Part shown: piece after piece, positions 8,320 through 18,088 of the stretch
Layout: the number at the start of each line of letters is the position of its first letter
How positions within the stretch are numbered: the stretch's first letter is position 1
Source of the DNA: a virus
DNA length: 64,000 nt
Strand: one strand, 5' to 3'
IMG/VR virus record: IMGVR_UViG_3300046171_000298
Coordinates: 1 to 64,000 of that record
The notes under the pieces: model-generated
What the model was told of the DNA's origin: nothing
Seen by the model: the letters and a program-made list of their open reading frames with translations, nothing else
Databases searched by the model: none
Translations under genes and position numbers: made by a program

Positions 8320-9060
8320 ATGACACTTCAAATTGTACCTCCAGAATTACTAACACCAACACAAGATAAAGTTGAAACAAAAGAACCTCAACCATATTGG
8401 AAGCCAAGTTCTCTTAAAGATGGAGAATCAGAAGAATTTAGATTACTCGGATGTTACGAAACCGGACACGCAATTGTCGGATGGCAATATGCGTCGGAAG
8501 CACAAGATCCAAAGACTGGTGAACTCCGGTTCAATGGATATGTTGTTACTCGTAGTTACCCTAATAACCCCCCTGATCTTGCTCGCGAAACCGATTGGAG
8601 TAAACCTGATCGACCAAAAATTGATGGCTCCTACGTCAAGCCACGTCGGTTTTTAGCATGGGTAGCTACATCAGCAGCTCGTTCAAGATTAGAAGTCTTG
8701 TTTATCGAACAGAAATCATTACGAGAACAACTTACAGAAGTTCTACAAGAAACAGATGACTATACATGGACAGATGATGGCTTGGCCAATTTCTCAATTA
8801 AGATTAGCCGTAAAGGAACTGGCTTGGAGACTTCATACAGTATCTTACCGAAAGTTCGTAAGGTGCCTGAGAAGATCACCAAACAATGGCGGACTGAAAA
8901 AGAAACCATATGGCTCCCTAACTTCTTTGAAGGCAAAGATCCTTTTGATGGTAAGCAAACTGACGAGAAAGGTTTACCTGCAGGCGGCACTGACAAGCGC
9001 GGATCGACAGTATTACCAACAGCAACAACTCCCACTGATGACACTAACGACGAATTCTGA
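8320..9060 (+). CDS. Probable ssDNA-binding/replication accessory protein
   Basis: 246 residues. A structured N-terminal domain (WKPSSLKDGESEEFRLLG) and an FSIKISRKGTGLETSYSI segment resemble phage proteins annotated as ssDNA-binding. The end is a disordered Thr/Gly/Asp tail terminating in DDTNDEF, like the acidic tip of SSBs. It lies upstream of the exonuclease and primase genes. This would be the second SSB-like protein in the window. Confidence 0.5.
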   Translation: MTLQIVPPELLTPTQDKVETKEPQPYWKPSSLKDGESEEFRLLGCYETGHAIVGWQYASEAQDPKTGELRFNGYVVTRSYPNNPPDLARETDWSKPDRPKIDGSYVKPRRFLAWVATSAARSRLEVLFIEQKSLREQLTEVLQETDDYTWTDDGLANFSIKISRKGTGLETSYSILPKVRKVPEKITKQWRTEKETIWLPNFFEGKDPFDGKQTDEKGLPAGGTDKRGSTVLPTATTPTDDTNDEF

Positions 9061-9065
9061 TAATC

Positions 9066-9479
9066 ATGACTAACGCATTACAAAATCTTCCACCTGAAAT
9101 GCAAGCACGTCTTGCACAAATTATGGCAGGAGCTCAAGCTCCTCAACAGCAGCAGTCTGCAGCACCTGTGCCTCAACCTGCTCCACAACCGCAGCAACCA
9201 ATGTATGCACCTCAACCTACTGAGCCAGCTGCACCGCCTAAGCCTCCTTCTCTCATTGATCATGTACTTAACATGAGAGCAGAGCAAGCAGTCATGAAAG
9301 AAGCTGTTATGGCATTAAACAATCAAATGATTGCTAATTCTCAAGTCTTAGAAGCTATTGGTCAAGCAGTAGGTCGTATGTATCAGATGTTTCAACCATC
9401 CGAGCATGCGATGCAAGATCCAACGTATAGCCAGAATTTCCAAAACTCACAAATGAATGAACAGGATGGAGACTACTGA
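9066..9479 (+). CDS. Hypothetical Pro/Gln-rich protein
   Basis: 137 residues. The N-terminal half is low-complexity Ala/Pro/Gln, and a helical C-terminal half is rich in Met and Gln. It lies 6 bases after the previous gene and overlaps the exonuclease start. Possibly a replication accessory or linker protein; not recognised. Confidence 0.6.
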   Translation: MTNALQNLPPEMQARLAQIMAGAQAPQQQQSAAPVPQPAPQPQQPMYAPQPTEPAAPPKPPSLIDHVLNMRAEQAVMKEAVMALNNQMIANSQVLEAIGQAVGRMYQMFQPSEHAMQDPTYSQNFQNSQMNEQDGDY

Positions 9480-10245
9480 TAAGCCATTTAGAATCCAAAC
9501 GTCTAAAGGTTACAGAAAATACTTATGCAGTGGCATGTACTTGCCATCTGTTACAACAGTCCTATCAGCTACAGAAACTGAAAAATCAAAAGCTAGCTTG
9601 CGCTCTTGGCAAGAAAAAAATCCAGGAGCACTTGAAGCTGCAAGCACTCGTGGCTCCTATATCCACAAGTGTTGTGAAGATCATTTAAGAGGTATTCCTG
9701 TCGAATGTTCTGATGAATATTCAGCATTCTGGAACGGAATGGACAAATACCTTGATTGGTTTGATACAGTGCATTGGTCAGAGCGTCCACTACGTCCTGA
9801 TTGGTATCACTTGAGATCTGATGATAAAGAAGCCGCATTTGTATGGAGCACTGAGCATAAATACGCAGGGTGCCCTGACCTTATTGGAGAAATTGGTGGT
9901 GTAAAAGTCATTGCAGACTTTAAAACAAGTAATGGTCCTTACATGAATTCCTTTCCCGATAAAGGTGACCGTATGGGCTTTGGCGGATTTCGTAAATATC
10001 AAAAGTGCGCTCAACAAATGGCTGCTTACAGGTATGCTCTTAATGAACGCACTGGATTTTTATGTGATGTTGCATTAATCATCGTCACCACAGAGACTAC
10101 AACACAAGGTATATTTATTGATGGAGATCAACTGTCATTATATGAATCTCGGTTTCTAAAGCGAGCACAACAATTTCACGAAGAAGAAGATAATGAAACT
10201 GAAAATCTCAGTCAACAAGAACTGCAAGAACAAAGAGAATCCTGA
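9457..10245 (+). CDS. PD-(D/E)XK (RecB/Cas4-like) exonuclease
   Basis: The motif series is typical of phage RecB-like exonucleases: GSYIHKCCEDHLRG near residue 66, PDLIGEIGGVKVIADFKTS (catalytic D..xxDFK) near residue 140, and QKCAQQMAAYRYA after it. These enzymes degrade host DNA or resect phage DNA for recombination. The ATG at 9466 inside the same frame is an equally good start. It overlaps the previous gene and the primase gene. Confidence 0.8.
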   Translation: MNRMETTDKPFRIQTSKGYRKYLCSGMYLPSVTTVLSATETEKSKASLRSWQEKNPGALEAASTRGSYIHKCCEDHLRGIPVECSDEYSAFWNGMDKYLDWFDTVHWSERPLRPDWYHLRSDDKEAAFVWSTEHKYAGCPDLIGEIGGVKVIADFKTSNGPYMNSFPDKGDRMGFGGFRKYQKCAQQMAAYRYALNERTGFLCDVALIIVTTETTTQGIFIDGDQLSLYESRFLKRAQQFHEEEDNETENLSQQELQEQRES

Positions 10246-11301
10246 TAAGGTCGCAACTGGGTGGCTGAATATCTATGAAGATATCCAATGGCTAGACGGT
10301 TGGGTTAAGTCTGGCTTTGGATGGTGTGCGACTCACTTTGTCAATCGTTATCGCAAGTCAGACAATTTTTCTGGCAGTAATTTAGTTGTAATTGATATTG
10401 ACGGTGATGTAACGTTAGAGAAGTTTTGGTCAACACAAACTGCTATTGACTGGTGTATAGCAACATATACATCTGTAAGTCACACAGAATCAGAGCATCG
10501 GTTTCGAGCACTATTTCCTTTAGAGATAGAGCTTGATACTATTGCAAAGCACAAAGGTGCTTATTGGTTAGTCGTCAATCGTCTACTTGGTGAACTGAAT
10601 ATTGACAAACTCAAAGATAACTGTGGTCGAAAAGCCTGAGCGATTATGGTATGGCAATACCAATGCAATCTTTCAGGCATAATGAAAAGCATGCGCCAAT
10701 TCCACAGTTTCTTTTAGAATCGATTGACTATGAAGAACCTACAAATTTTGTAGATACTGAAGTATCTGACACTGACGTTGAACGATGCAAATGGCTTCTT
10801 ACAAGCTTCCTAAGACCATCTGAAGATGATGAGTATGAAAGTTACTATGTGCCAGTTATGGCAGCCTGTGCAGGCATTGGTCAATCAATCTTTGACGAAT
10901 GGGTGCAATGGGTATTAAAAGGTCATCATGGTCAAAAAGAAGATAATATTCGACCATACAAATGGAAAGGGCTTGGTAACTTTGCAGGCCATACATCCTT
11001 GTACGCACTTGCAAAGAAACAAGATGCTAATTGGACAAGGTCATTGCCAACATCATTACGATTTAGCTTTTTCAATAAAGCAGTTGGTTATGACGAAGTA
11101 GATCCCACAATTGTATATCCACCTGCTAAAAAGCCAATGAATATAACTCCTGAAATGCCAGAGCCTGACCCATTGCCAGATACACAAGTATCTAAAAAGA
11201 AAGGGAGGCCTAAAAAATCAGTTGACGATTTAGCCAAAGAACGTGAAAGTGATGTTGGTAAAGTAAAAATATCTTTAACAACCTACGACGAAATCTATTG
11301 A
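10193..11301 (+). CDS. AEP-type DNA primase (primpol-like), two frameshifts
   Basis: A first frame gives an N-terminal domain with NLVVIDIDGDV (acidic metal motif) and HRFRALFPLEIEL. It stops at 10639 (GRKA). A short middle frame reads KPERLWYGNTNAIFQA, and the frame from about 10675 continues NEKHAPIPQFLL to 11301. The span is 3n+2, so two extra bases explain the breaks; the first sits in an AAAA run. The joined protein is about 369 aa, with a Lys-rich C-terminus. It would make primers at the phage fork beside the helicase downstream. Confidence 0.7.
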
Positions 11302-12380
11302 CAAATTCAATGGAGTTCGAAGATGAATCAGGTCGTACACACGAGCTGCAAGGTAACGATCTAGATATTATGACAACTAAGTTGTCGTGTGAGCATGGTG
11401 TATTTATTCCAGAGCAGCGTGTTAAACAAGCAATTCAATATGCTGCAAGTAAAAATACATACTGCCCAATACGACAGTATCTCGACAAATGCCGTGATCA
11501 CGCAGTGCCACATGCAAACTGGCATCGTGTAGGAGAAATTTTTCTTGGCAATAAAGATCCATTAGCTACGTTAGCAATTCAACGGATGATGATTGGAGCT
11601 GTAGCTCGCGCATATAATCCAGGTTGCACAATGTCATGGCTACCTATTCTTGTAGGTGCGCAAGGCTGTGGTAAGTCACAGTTTTGTAGAAGTCTTGTGC
11701 CATCAAAGCTGTTTGCAGAAATTACAACTCCACTAGAAACTCTTATGAAAGAGCAATATCGTTTGCATATTGCTTGGATGCTAGAGCTACCAGAGATCGA
11801 TAACTTTTTTAGCCGTCGTAATATCGAAAACTTCAAAAATCTAGTAACAACTCGATGTGATGAAACAAGACGTCCATATGCATCATTGCCTGAACGTCTT
11901 CAACGTAGATTTGTAATGATTGGCACTACAAATAGAAATCAATTCTTGGTTGATTCTACTGGTAATCGTAGATTTGTACCACTAGAAGTTGGCTCTGAAG
12001 GTATGTTTCTAATTAATTGGAAACAACTTAGAGATGAGCGAGATATGTTGTGGGCATCAGCTATTGAAGATTATCAAAACAATGTGCCGTACGAATTTAG
12101 CAGCGGTGAAATTGCAAAGATTTCAGAGTACATTCAGCAGTTTGGAGAACCAGATCCATGGTCAGAAAAAATCTTGAATTACGTCAAACATCGTGAAGAA
12201 GTTAGTGTTTCAAAAGTCTTGACTGAAGCATTAGATCTTGATGCAAGGCAGCAAGGAATAAAAGAATCTCGTCGTGTGACAGATGTACTTCAGACTTTAG
12301 GTTGGAGACGTAAAACAAAACGAGAAAAAGACCAAGTAACTGGTAAATGGAAATCAGTTCGTATATGGCTTAGGCCCTGA
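11298..12380 (+). CDS. VapE/VirE-like superfamily 3 helicase-type ATPase
   Basis: Walker A GAQGCGKS lies at about residues 120-127, Walker B in WMLELPEID, and a sensor segment GTTNRNQFL...GNRRFVPLEV. This order defines the virulence-associated E family of phage and island helicases. The C-terminal region (VLQTLGWRRK) looks like a winged helix. It would unwind DNA with the adjacent primase. The TTG at 11298 overlaps the previous stop; the ATG at 11310 is an alternative start. A fusion with the primase broken by an indel is also possible. Confidence 0.85.
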   Translation: MTNSMEFEDESGRTHELQGNDLDIMTTKLSCEHGVFIPEQRVKQAIQYAASKNTYCPIRQYLDKCRDHAVPHANWHRVGEIFLGNKDPLATLAIQRMMIGAVARAYNPGCTMSWLPILVGAQGCGKSQFCRSLVPSKLFAEITTPLETLMKEQYRLHIAWMLELPEIDNFFSRRNIENFKNLVTTRCDETRRPYASLPERLQRRFVMIGTTNRNQFLVDSTGNRRFVPLEVGSEGMFLINWKQLRDERDMLWASAIEDYQNNVPYEFSSGEIAKISEYIQQFGEPDPWSEKILNYVKHREEVSVSKVLTEALDLDARQQGIKESRRVTDVLQTLGWRRKTKREKDQVTGKWKSVRIWLRP

Positions 12381-12458
12381 AAATGATCCAATCAATGAAG
12401 CTCACATTAATAATGATTTTTAAATACACTAATAAGTGAAATTAACTAGCAATATTCA

Positions 12459-12695
12459 ATGGATTCATCAAAAATACAATTAGCATTACGTGTTAGAGTA
12501 AAGCGAAATGGTTCAACAGCTTTAGTTGTAGGCAAGCCAGAATACTATCGTTCTAATTTAAAACTCGTAAGAATTAAGTACGAAAATAGTACACGCTATG
12601 AATACATGATTAGCAATCAGATTGAACCACTTCCTTTGGAAGAACAGTATCCCGCATTAGGTGGTACTTATGAACCTAAAGATGGTGCAATTTAA
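12459..12695 (+). CDS. Hypothetical protein (78 aa)
   Basis: A beta-rich small protein with alternating basic and hydrophobic residues (LRVRVKRNGSTALVV) that suggest an SH3 or OB-like barrel. Its stop overlaps the HNH start (TAATG). Function is unknown. Confidence 0.5.
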   Translation: MDSSKIQLALRVRVKRNGSTALVVGKPEYYRSNLKLVRIKYENSTRYEYMISNQIEPLPLEEQYPALGGTYEPKDGAI

Positions 12696-13475
12696 TGGCT
12701 GAAGCACAACCTAGTAAAAAAAGAGGAGGGCATGCATACGGACGACGACATCAGCGGCTCTCAAACACCGCTATAGAAGGCGAGCTTTGCTTGTATAAAG
12801 GGCATTCGATAGGTCGATTCTCATCGCACTCAATGCGGTATGACAGCCATCAGGCTTGCACTCGTTGCGTTGCAGCTGCTCGTGAAGGCCGCCTGTCGTT
12901 AGATATTGATCGACTACTTCAAAAAATAAAGAACGTGCTCTTAAGTTTTGGTCACAAGTAGACATTGGTGATCCAAACGAATGTTGGAATTGGAATGGAA
13001 CTATTAATCCTAGAACACATCAACCACAATTTTCGTGGAGAAGGCATGCAATTTCAAGCTCAACGCAGCATCATCCACAAAGAGTTGCAATGTGGTTTTC
13101 TTGGGGTGACTTAGGATTTACAGGTGTCAAGACTACATGCGGTAATAAGTATTGCTGTAATCCATTTCATCTGTTACCACAACACGTTGGTGTTTTTGTT
13201 GATCAAGATAGTTATATAGAAAATTTTGAGTTGCAATGTGAGCTACATACACTTAAGCAAGTAGTGCATGAGTATCAAGTAGATAAGGCTTTAAAAGAAC
13301 AAGAAAAAGCTCAACTAAAACAGCACGGGCATTTTGGATCTGAGTCATTACTTATTGACCCATCTGCTGATTTTTCAGACAAGTATCAATCAGTTTTAAT
13401 TGATATGCTTCAAGGCAATCATATTACACAGCAGAAGCTCAGAATATAATTGATGAATTTGGAAAAAATGATTAG
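12695..13475 (+). CDS. HNH-endonuclease-like protein with degenerate centre (frameshifted)
   Basis: A basic zinc-finger-like N-terminus (CTRC near residue 62) continues after a missing base in an A6 run at about 12920. The next segment has NECWNWNG and RVAMWF, then CGNKYCCNPFHLLPQ, the typical CCNPxH end of phage HNH proteins. The position that normally carries the first His reads TTCGN. A second missing base near 13430 would extend the tail as AQNIIDEFGKND to 13475. The span is 3n+1, as expected for two lost bases. It may be a DNA-binding or nicking protein. Confidence 0.55.
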
Positions 13476-13531
13476 TAAAATCCCACACTTTTAACTTAAT
13501 CAAGATATGCTAATAAAAGAGTAGTAATATT

Positions 13532-13956
13532 ATGACTAGACAAACAGACCTGCTACGGCAATTACTTCAATCAAATGAAACTGATCTTGTAAACAAGAAA
13601 AAGAACAAAAGTTTCTAACCGCTACTGCTCAGTTAATACTGACAGATTTTATTAACATCGCAATAAACGGTTTTCAAGTATATGGTCCCGGTTCATTAGT
13701 AATCAATCTAGTTAATGATACTACTACTTATATGACTGGATCAAGTGTAGAGAATGATTTGGCACTTTCTGAATCAGAAGATGATGAAGATGTAACAAAT
13801 TTTCTACGATCATTAATTAATCAGATTGATGAAAATGACTGGTCAAAAAATTTGCTCATTACGTTGATCTCCGATGCTGGAACAAGAACATTTGCAGTCG
13901 AGGCAGGTCGGAGCCAAGAATGCTTCCGAGCGCTCGCAGAAGAATTTACAGGATAA
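13532..13956 (+). CDS. Hypothetical protein (frameshifted, about 141 aa)
   Basis: The ATG at 13532 starts a frame that stops early. A missing base in the A-rich stretch near 13597 restores EKEQKFLTATAQLILTDF and a mixed alpha/beta protein that ends GRSQECFRALAEEFTG. The length 3n+2 fits one lost base. No family is recognised. The end overlaps the Dam-like gene. Confidence 0.5.
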
Positions 13957-14542
13957 ACTGAAGTCACAAGGTTTAAAACTTCCGCTTTATCCAACACCAC
14001 AAATTATTGAAAGAGCCCGTACAGTGATGGGCAGCATTGACTTTGACCCAACGTCTGATGCTGTTCAACAAGTCTTAGTAGATGCAGTTTCTGTACCATC
14101 AATAGAAGTTAATCCACTTCAAACACACTGGCATGGTAATGTTTTTGTTGCGCCAAAAGGTGCTGTAAGAAACAACCGCATATGGTTTCAATAAAACCAT
14201 TAGCGAATACAGAAACAATTATATTGAAAGCTTTGTATTTTTCACAAGTGCATCTGAAATCTAAGAGCTGCACCTGCAATTTTAGATTATCCAATTTGCA
14301 TACCATTTAAGCGTGTAAAACAATTACGTGCAACGTCTAATGGATTTGATCCAGTCTCACCATCAACATGGAATGTGATTGTGTATGGTCCGCCATTAGA
14401 TCAGGTTATGTCAAATATTGACAAAACCACTTTGTTTTACAACACGTTTAGAGACATCGGTCGTGTCTCATTTAATGAGTTTGCAGGTGATAACTGGCAG
14501 CGTGATTTAGATTATTACGAGCAGCAAAAGGGGAATGTTTGA
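13874..14542 (+). CDS. Dam-like phage DNA adenine methyltransferase fold, probably inactive (two frameshifts)
   Basis: The layout follows the phage Dam (N6-adenine) family: YPTPQIIERA, then GSIDFDPTSDAVQQ (SAM-site-like acidic motif), then WHGNVFVAPKGAVRNNRIWF. The catalytic (D/N)PP(Y/F/W) motif is replaced by APKG. An extra T in TTT at 14186-14190 and a missing T at about 14262 separate three coherent segments, the last with IPFKRVKQLRA and WNVIVYGPP. The net span is an exact multiple of three. It could bind DNA or SAM without methylating. Confidence 0.55.
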
Positions 14543-14955
14543 TGTCTAAATACATAGATGATAAATATTTATTTAAACTTCCTTCTGGCCAAAACGTGCA
14601 TCCGTGCCGTCTCATTATTAAAGACGGTACATTGATGTGGAAAGATGCATTGTGCACTAATAACTCTAAAGGACACATTCCAAAAACAGAAGCTCATGAG
14701 CAGCATATTATAAAAACTGCTCAACGTTTAGAAGAATTAAATACATGGGTTTCAACGACACTAGAGCCTTGGGAAGCATTTAAACCTCTATCGTGGTATA
14801 ACTACGATTTAAATGAACTGTGCCAAGGCATATCGTTGTACTTTAATCACAAACAATTTTCCAATCAATATGTAATTGAAAAATTAATATCACATATATA
14901 CCCGCATGAAGAACTAGAGCTTCGCGGGAATTATATATTTTTCAAGCGTTGTTAA
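14542..14955 (+). CDS. Hypothetical protein (137 aa)
   Basis: The ATG overlaps the preceding TGA (TGATG). A mixed alpha/beta protein with many Trp, Tyr and His. No motif is recognised. It ends 1 base from the stop of the antisense DUF3310 gene. Confidence 0.6.
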   Translation: MSKYIDDKYLFKLPSGQNVHPCRLIIKDGTLMWKDALCTNNSKGHIPKTEAHEQHIIKTAQRLEELNTWVSTTLEPWEAFKPLSWYNYDLNELCQGISLYFNHKQFSNQYVIEKLISHIYPHEELELRGNYIFFKRC

Positions 14956-14956
14956 A

Positions 14957-15340
14957 TCAAAGCTTATCAATTAATCGATTTAAATACCATTGTGCTTTTT
15001 GAGCATCCTTTTTAGGATTATCTTTTAACCACATACGTAGCATATATTTCAGCACTTGCCATTGCAATCCAGAAACAATTGTATCTGGAGCATCTTTTAC
15101 AGCATCTTCAATAATATCAATCACTTCGACCTTACCAGAAGTGTAATGACTAGGGTGATTTACCCCATCATTTTTTGACTCTTTTTCTCTCTTATCTTTA
15201 AAATAGTCTGCTGAAAATTTGTAAACCAGTTTTGTGTTTTCTTGAAACTTATCTTCTTGGTCGTTAAATTTTAAAATATCATCCGCATATAAGTTGTTAA
15301 GTTCGTTGTGTTTTAAGAACTCTTCGTATTCCATATTCAC
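14957..15340 (-). CDS. DUF3310 protein (T7 gp1.7-like nucleotide kinase family)
   Basis: The C-terminal half carries the DUF3310 signature NHPSHYTSGKVEVIDIIED near residues 61-80, then LKYMLRMWLKDN and KAQWYLNRLID. T7 gp1.7, a nucleotide kinase, belongs to this family, so a dNMP-handling role is plausible. The N-terminal 55 residues are charged and not conserved in my memory. It is the only - strand gene in this part and would need its own promoter in the 54-bp gap before 15395. Confidence 0.8.
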   Translation of the reverse strand: MNMEYEEFLKHNELNNLYADDILKFNDQEDKFQENTKLVYKFSADYFKDKREKESKNDGVNHPSHYTSGKVEVIDIIEDAVKDAPDTIVSGLQWQVLKYMLRMWLKDNPKKDAQKAQWYLNRLIDKL

Positions 15341-15394
15341 AGTATTAGCTTGTACAATACATAATATAGACTCTTAATAAACTATTTGCGAGCA

Positions 15395-15976
15395 ATGAAT
15401 ATCATCAAAGGAGATCCAACATATATTCATGATAAAGAAACATACTTTATGAATATTGCAAAAGCCATACGGTCAGGATCTACGCATCCTATGTGTCCTG
15501 GGGCTTGCATTATCACCAGAGATAGAGAGATAATTGGTGAAGGGAGAAGTGTTTTAGCGAGTTGCAAAATTGAAATTGATTGCATTACCTATGCAATAGC
15601 TACCGCTGCAAAAAGAGGAACTCCATTGACTGGAGCTGCCGTTTATACGACTCGATACCCGTTCTCTGCAGCAGTGTTTCAACTACACATAATGGGAGTA
15701 AACAAAATAATTGTATTAGCACATGATTGGGAACCTTATTACAAAGATGAATTTAGAAGAGCAGCAACACTAGCTAGCGAATTAGGAATATCAATTGAAC
15801 CATATCATGACGACAAAGATGAATCATACCGCACAAGTGAACTCGCCCCAAAAGAAAGCGACCGTAAAAAAGAATTTAAAAACAAAGAGCTCTACACAAG
15901 CATCCCGATTGAAGAAGAATCTTTTGACATTGAAACGTATACAGCAGAATCCCATGAAACAGACTTTACTCTTTGA
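15395..15976 (+). CDS. dCMP-deaminase-like protein lacking zinc ligands
   Basis: The cytidine-deaminase fold is recognisable: HPMCPGACIITRD, GEGRSVLASCKIEIDCITYAI, GAAVYTTRYPF, and MGVNKIIVL. The catalytic (H/C)AE is replaced by IEID, and the PCxxC zinc motif by YPFSAAV, so it should not bind zinc or deaminate. A variable acidic/basic C-terminal tail follows. Related annotated dCMP deaminases occur in marine phages. A regulatory or nucleotide-sensing role beside the polymerase is an inference. It overlaps the polymerase start by 23 bases. Confidence 0.65.
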   Translation: MNIIKGDPTYIHDKETYFMNIAKAIRSGSTHPMCPGACIITRDREIIGEGRSVLASCKIEIDCITYAIATAAKRGTPLTGAAVYTTRYPFSAAVFQLHIMGVNKIIVLAHDWEPYYKDEFRRAATLASELGISIEPYHDDKDESYRTSELAPKESDRKKEFKNKELYTSIPIEEESFDIETYTAESHETDFTL

Positions 15977-17772
15977 TATTGAAAGCACTGGGCTACTTCG
16001 TAGAGGCTCAAAAATCCACTGTATTGTTGCTCGTGATTTGAATGATCAATCTGAGCCACTTGTCTTTGACCATAAGCCAGATCGGTCAATTGACATGGGC
16101 ATCGAGCAGCTTAAACGCGCTAATGTATTAGTTGGCCACAACATAATTGGTTACGATATTCCACTTATCCGTGAATCATATGAATTTGAATTCGAAGGAG
16201 ACGTACTTGATACTCTTGTACTTAGTCGGTTATTTTATCCTCATATCTTGGATCGCGATTACGAACGGCGTCCCGAAGGAATGCCTCAAAAACTATACGG
16301 ACGTCACAGTCTCGAAGCATGGGGCTATCGATTAAAGTGTTTTAAGGGTGACTACGGCAAGCAATCAACAGCTTGGGATACATATACTCCTGAGATGCTT
16401 GATTATTGCATTCAAGACACGATGGTTACAGTCAGACTATACGAACTCATGATGCGGAGGATGGAAGACCATGCTTAATTGTGTACAGCTTGAGATGCGC
16501 ATGGCTCAACTGATGGCTCAACAAGAGTCATCTGGGTTCAGGTTTGACATGCTCGCTGCAGAACGGGTTCGTTCTGATTTGAATCAAAAAGTACTAGACA
16601 TTCAACAGAAAATTTCTGAGCGATACAAGTATGTACCTGGCAAGGTGTTTACTCCAAAACGTACTGATAAAAAGACAGGCTATGTAGCTGGAGCGCCGAT
16701 GACTAAGTTGGTTGAATTCAACCCAACTAGCCGTCAGCATATTGCATGGGTTCTTCAGAATCATCGGGGTGCTCGATTCACAAAGCTTACAGATACTGGA
16801 AAACCTAAAGTTGATGAAGCGACTCTTTCTGAAATGAGAGACACAGCTCAGCAGCAAAAAAATATACGCTTGTTTGAAGAGTGTGACATGTTCATTACTC
16901 TGCTCACATTGCAAAAGCATATGGGCCAGTTATCAGAAGGCTCTAACTCTTGGTTCAATACCATTGAAGAGGACAACTGTATTCACCACAGCTGTTCACT
17001 TGCAACGCAAACTGGACGTAACGCGCATCGTGGCCCTAATCTTGGCCAGGTTGTAAGTGCTCCTTGGGCTCGTGAGCTCTTTATACCTCATCCTGGTATG
17101 ACAATGGTAGGAGCTGACCTTGAAGGTCTAGAGCTTCGCTGTTTAGGGCATTACCTGCACAGGTTTGACGAAGGTGACTTTGCCAAGGTTGTTATTGAAG
17201 GTGATATTCATCAGCAAAATGCTGACCGGGTAGGCTGCAAACGCCATGAAGTCAAGACAATTTGCTATGCGTTTATCTATGGAGCTGGTGACCTTAAGTT
17301 AGGCCACAGCTTGCATCCTGAGTACTCTGATGCACAGAAAAAAGCGTTGGGTCAAGAGCTTCGCCGTAAGTTCCTTGATGCTATTCCAGGTCTTGAACCA
17401 CTGATTGATGCAGTCAAGCAAAAGGTTCGTTCTAAAGGAATGATCAAAGGATTAGACGGTCGTCCTATCTTCTGTAAGGCAGAACACGCCTCGCTCAACT
17501 ATCTCCTGCAGTCAGCCGGAGCGATTTTGAGTAAAAGGTGGTGTATAATTGGTCAGCAATTAATTGATGCTGCAGGTCTTACTTATAATAGAGACTACAC
17601 ACGTTGCGCTTACGTCCACGATGAACAGCAGTTTTCTGTTATTCCTCAAGAAGCCGAAAGAGTTGCAAGTATTTTAGTAGAAGCTGCTCCACTTGCTGGT
17701 ACTTACTATGACTTTAAAGTACCAATTACAGCAGCATCAGCTATAGGTGAGAACTGGGCCAAAACGCATTAA
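15954..17772 (+). CDS. Family A (T7-like) DNA polymerase with 3'-5' exonuclease, split by one frameshift
   Basis: The first part has exonuclease motifs DIESTGL near residue 8, GHNIIGYDIP, and YCIQDTMVT. It ends at TAA 16476-16478. An overlapping frame from 16471 carries the polymerase: motif A GADLEGLELRCLGHYL, motif B KTICYAFIYGAGD, and motif C YVHDE. Removing one T at GCTTAAT fuses them as ..DHANCVQLE.. into about 605 aa, close to a full T7-type enzyme without a separate thioredoxin loop. The split could be real two-gene organisation, but the shift matches the other single-base breaks. Confidence 0.9.
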
Positions 17773-17776
17773 TGCT

Positions 17777-17968
17777 ATGATTGATTCTCCAGACGACAAT
17801 TTCAATATTCAAATTGATCTAAATAAAGATGCCTTAAGACTGCTGCTTAAAGCAGTCGATTATCGAATTGAGAAATGGCCGGGTGGAGATCCTAAAGAAC
17901 AAACAGATCTTCAATTTTTACAAACTAGGTTAAGAGCAGCCTTCCTTGAATATCAATTTAAAGACTAA
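17777..17968 (+). CDS. Conserved small cyanophage-type protein (63 aa)
   Basis: An acidic N-terminus is followed by a helix with ALRLLLKAVDYRIEKWPGGDP and a second helix ending in AFLEYQF. I recall this WPGGDP type of short protein from cyanophages. Function is unknown. It is 4 bases after the polymerase stop. Confidence 0.6.
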   Translation: MIDSPDDNFNIQIDLNKDALRLLLKAVDYRIEKWPGGDPKEQTDLQFLQTRLRAAFLEYQFKD

Positions 17969-18010
17969 GTGTTCGCCGTGAACTGGTAACAATAGTTACA
18001 ATAATAGTAA

Positions 18011-18082
18011 ACGTTGATCCTCATTGAGGACGCAAGTACCACAGCCAGTGGGAAGCAACGGGCAATTAAACCCCTACTGGAT
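18011..18082 (+). promoter_or_regulatory. Glutamine-riboswitch-like RNA (Downstream-peptide/glnA type)
   Basis: The RNA folds as a three-way junction. P1 pairs CGTTG (18012-18016) with CAACG (18056-18060). P2 is TCCTC-ATT-GAGGA. P3 is CCAC-AGCCA-GTGG. The junction strands CGCAAGTA and GAAG match the conserved core of the glnA/Downstream-peptide RNAs. ACTGG at 18076-18080 can pair with CCAGT of the P3 loop as a pseudoknot, as in the Downstream-peptide class. It ends 7 bases before the ATG of a short protein, the usual target. Binding of glutamine is known for the class and inferred here. Confidence 0.72.
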
Positions 18083-18088
18083 AGACCA

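Noticed and set aside
2944-14190. Programmed +1 frameshifting at TTTCAAT in infA and the Dam-like gene
   Set aside because: The same heptamer is present twice, but many other breaks show other contexts and both directions, and removing one T from a homopolymer fits better.
16471-16478. Natural two-subunit DNA polymerase
   Set aside because: Cannot be excluded, but one extra T restores a continuous full-length enzyme, matching the pattern elsewhere.
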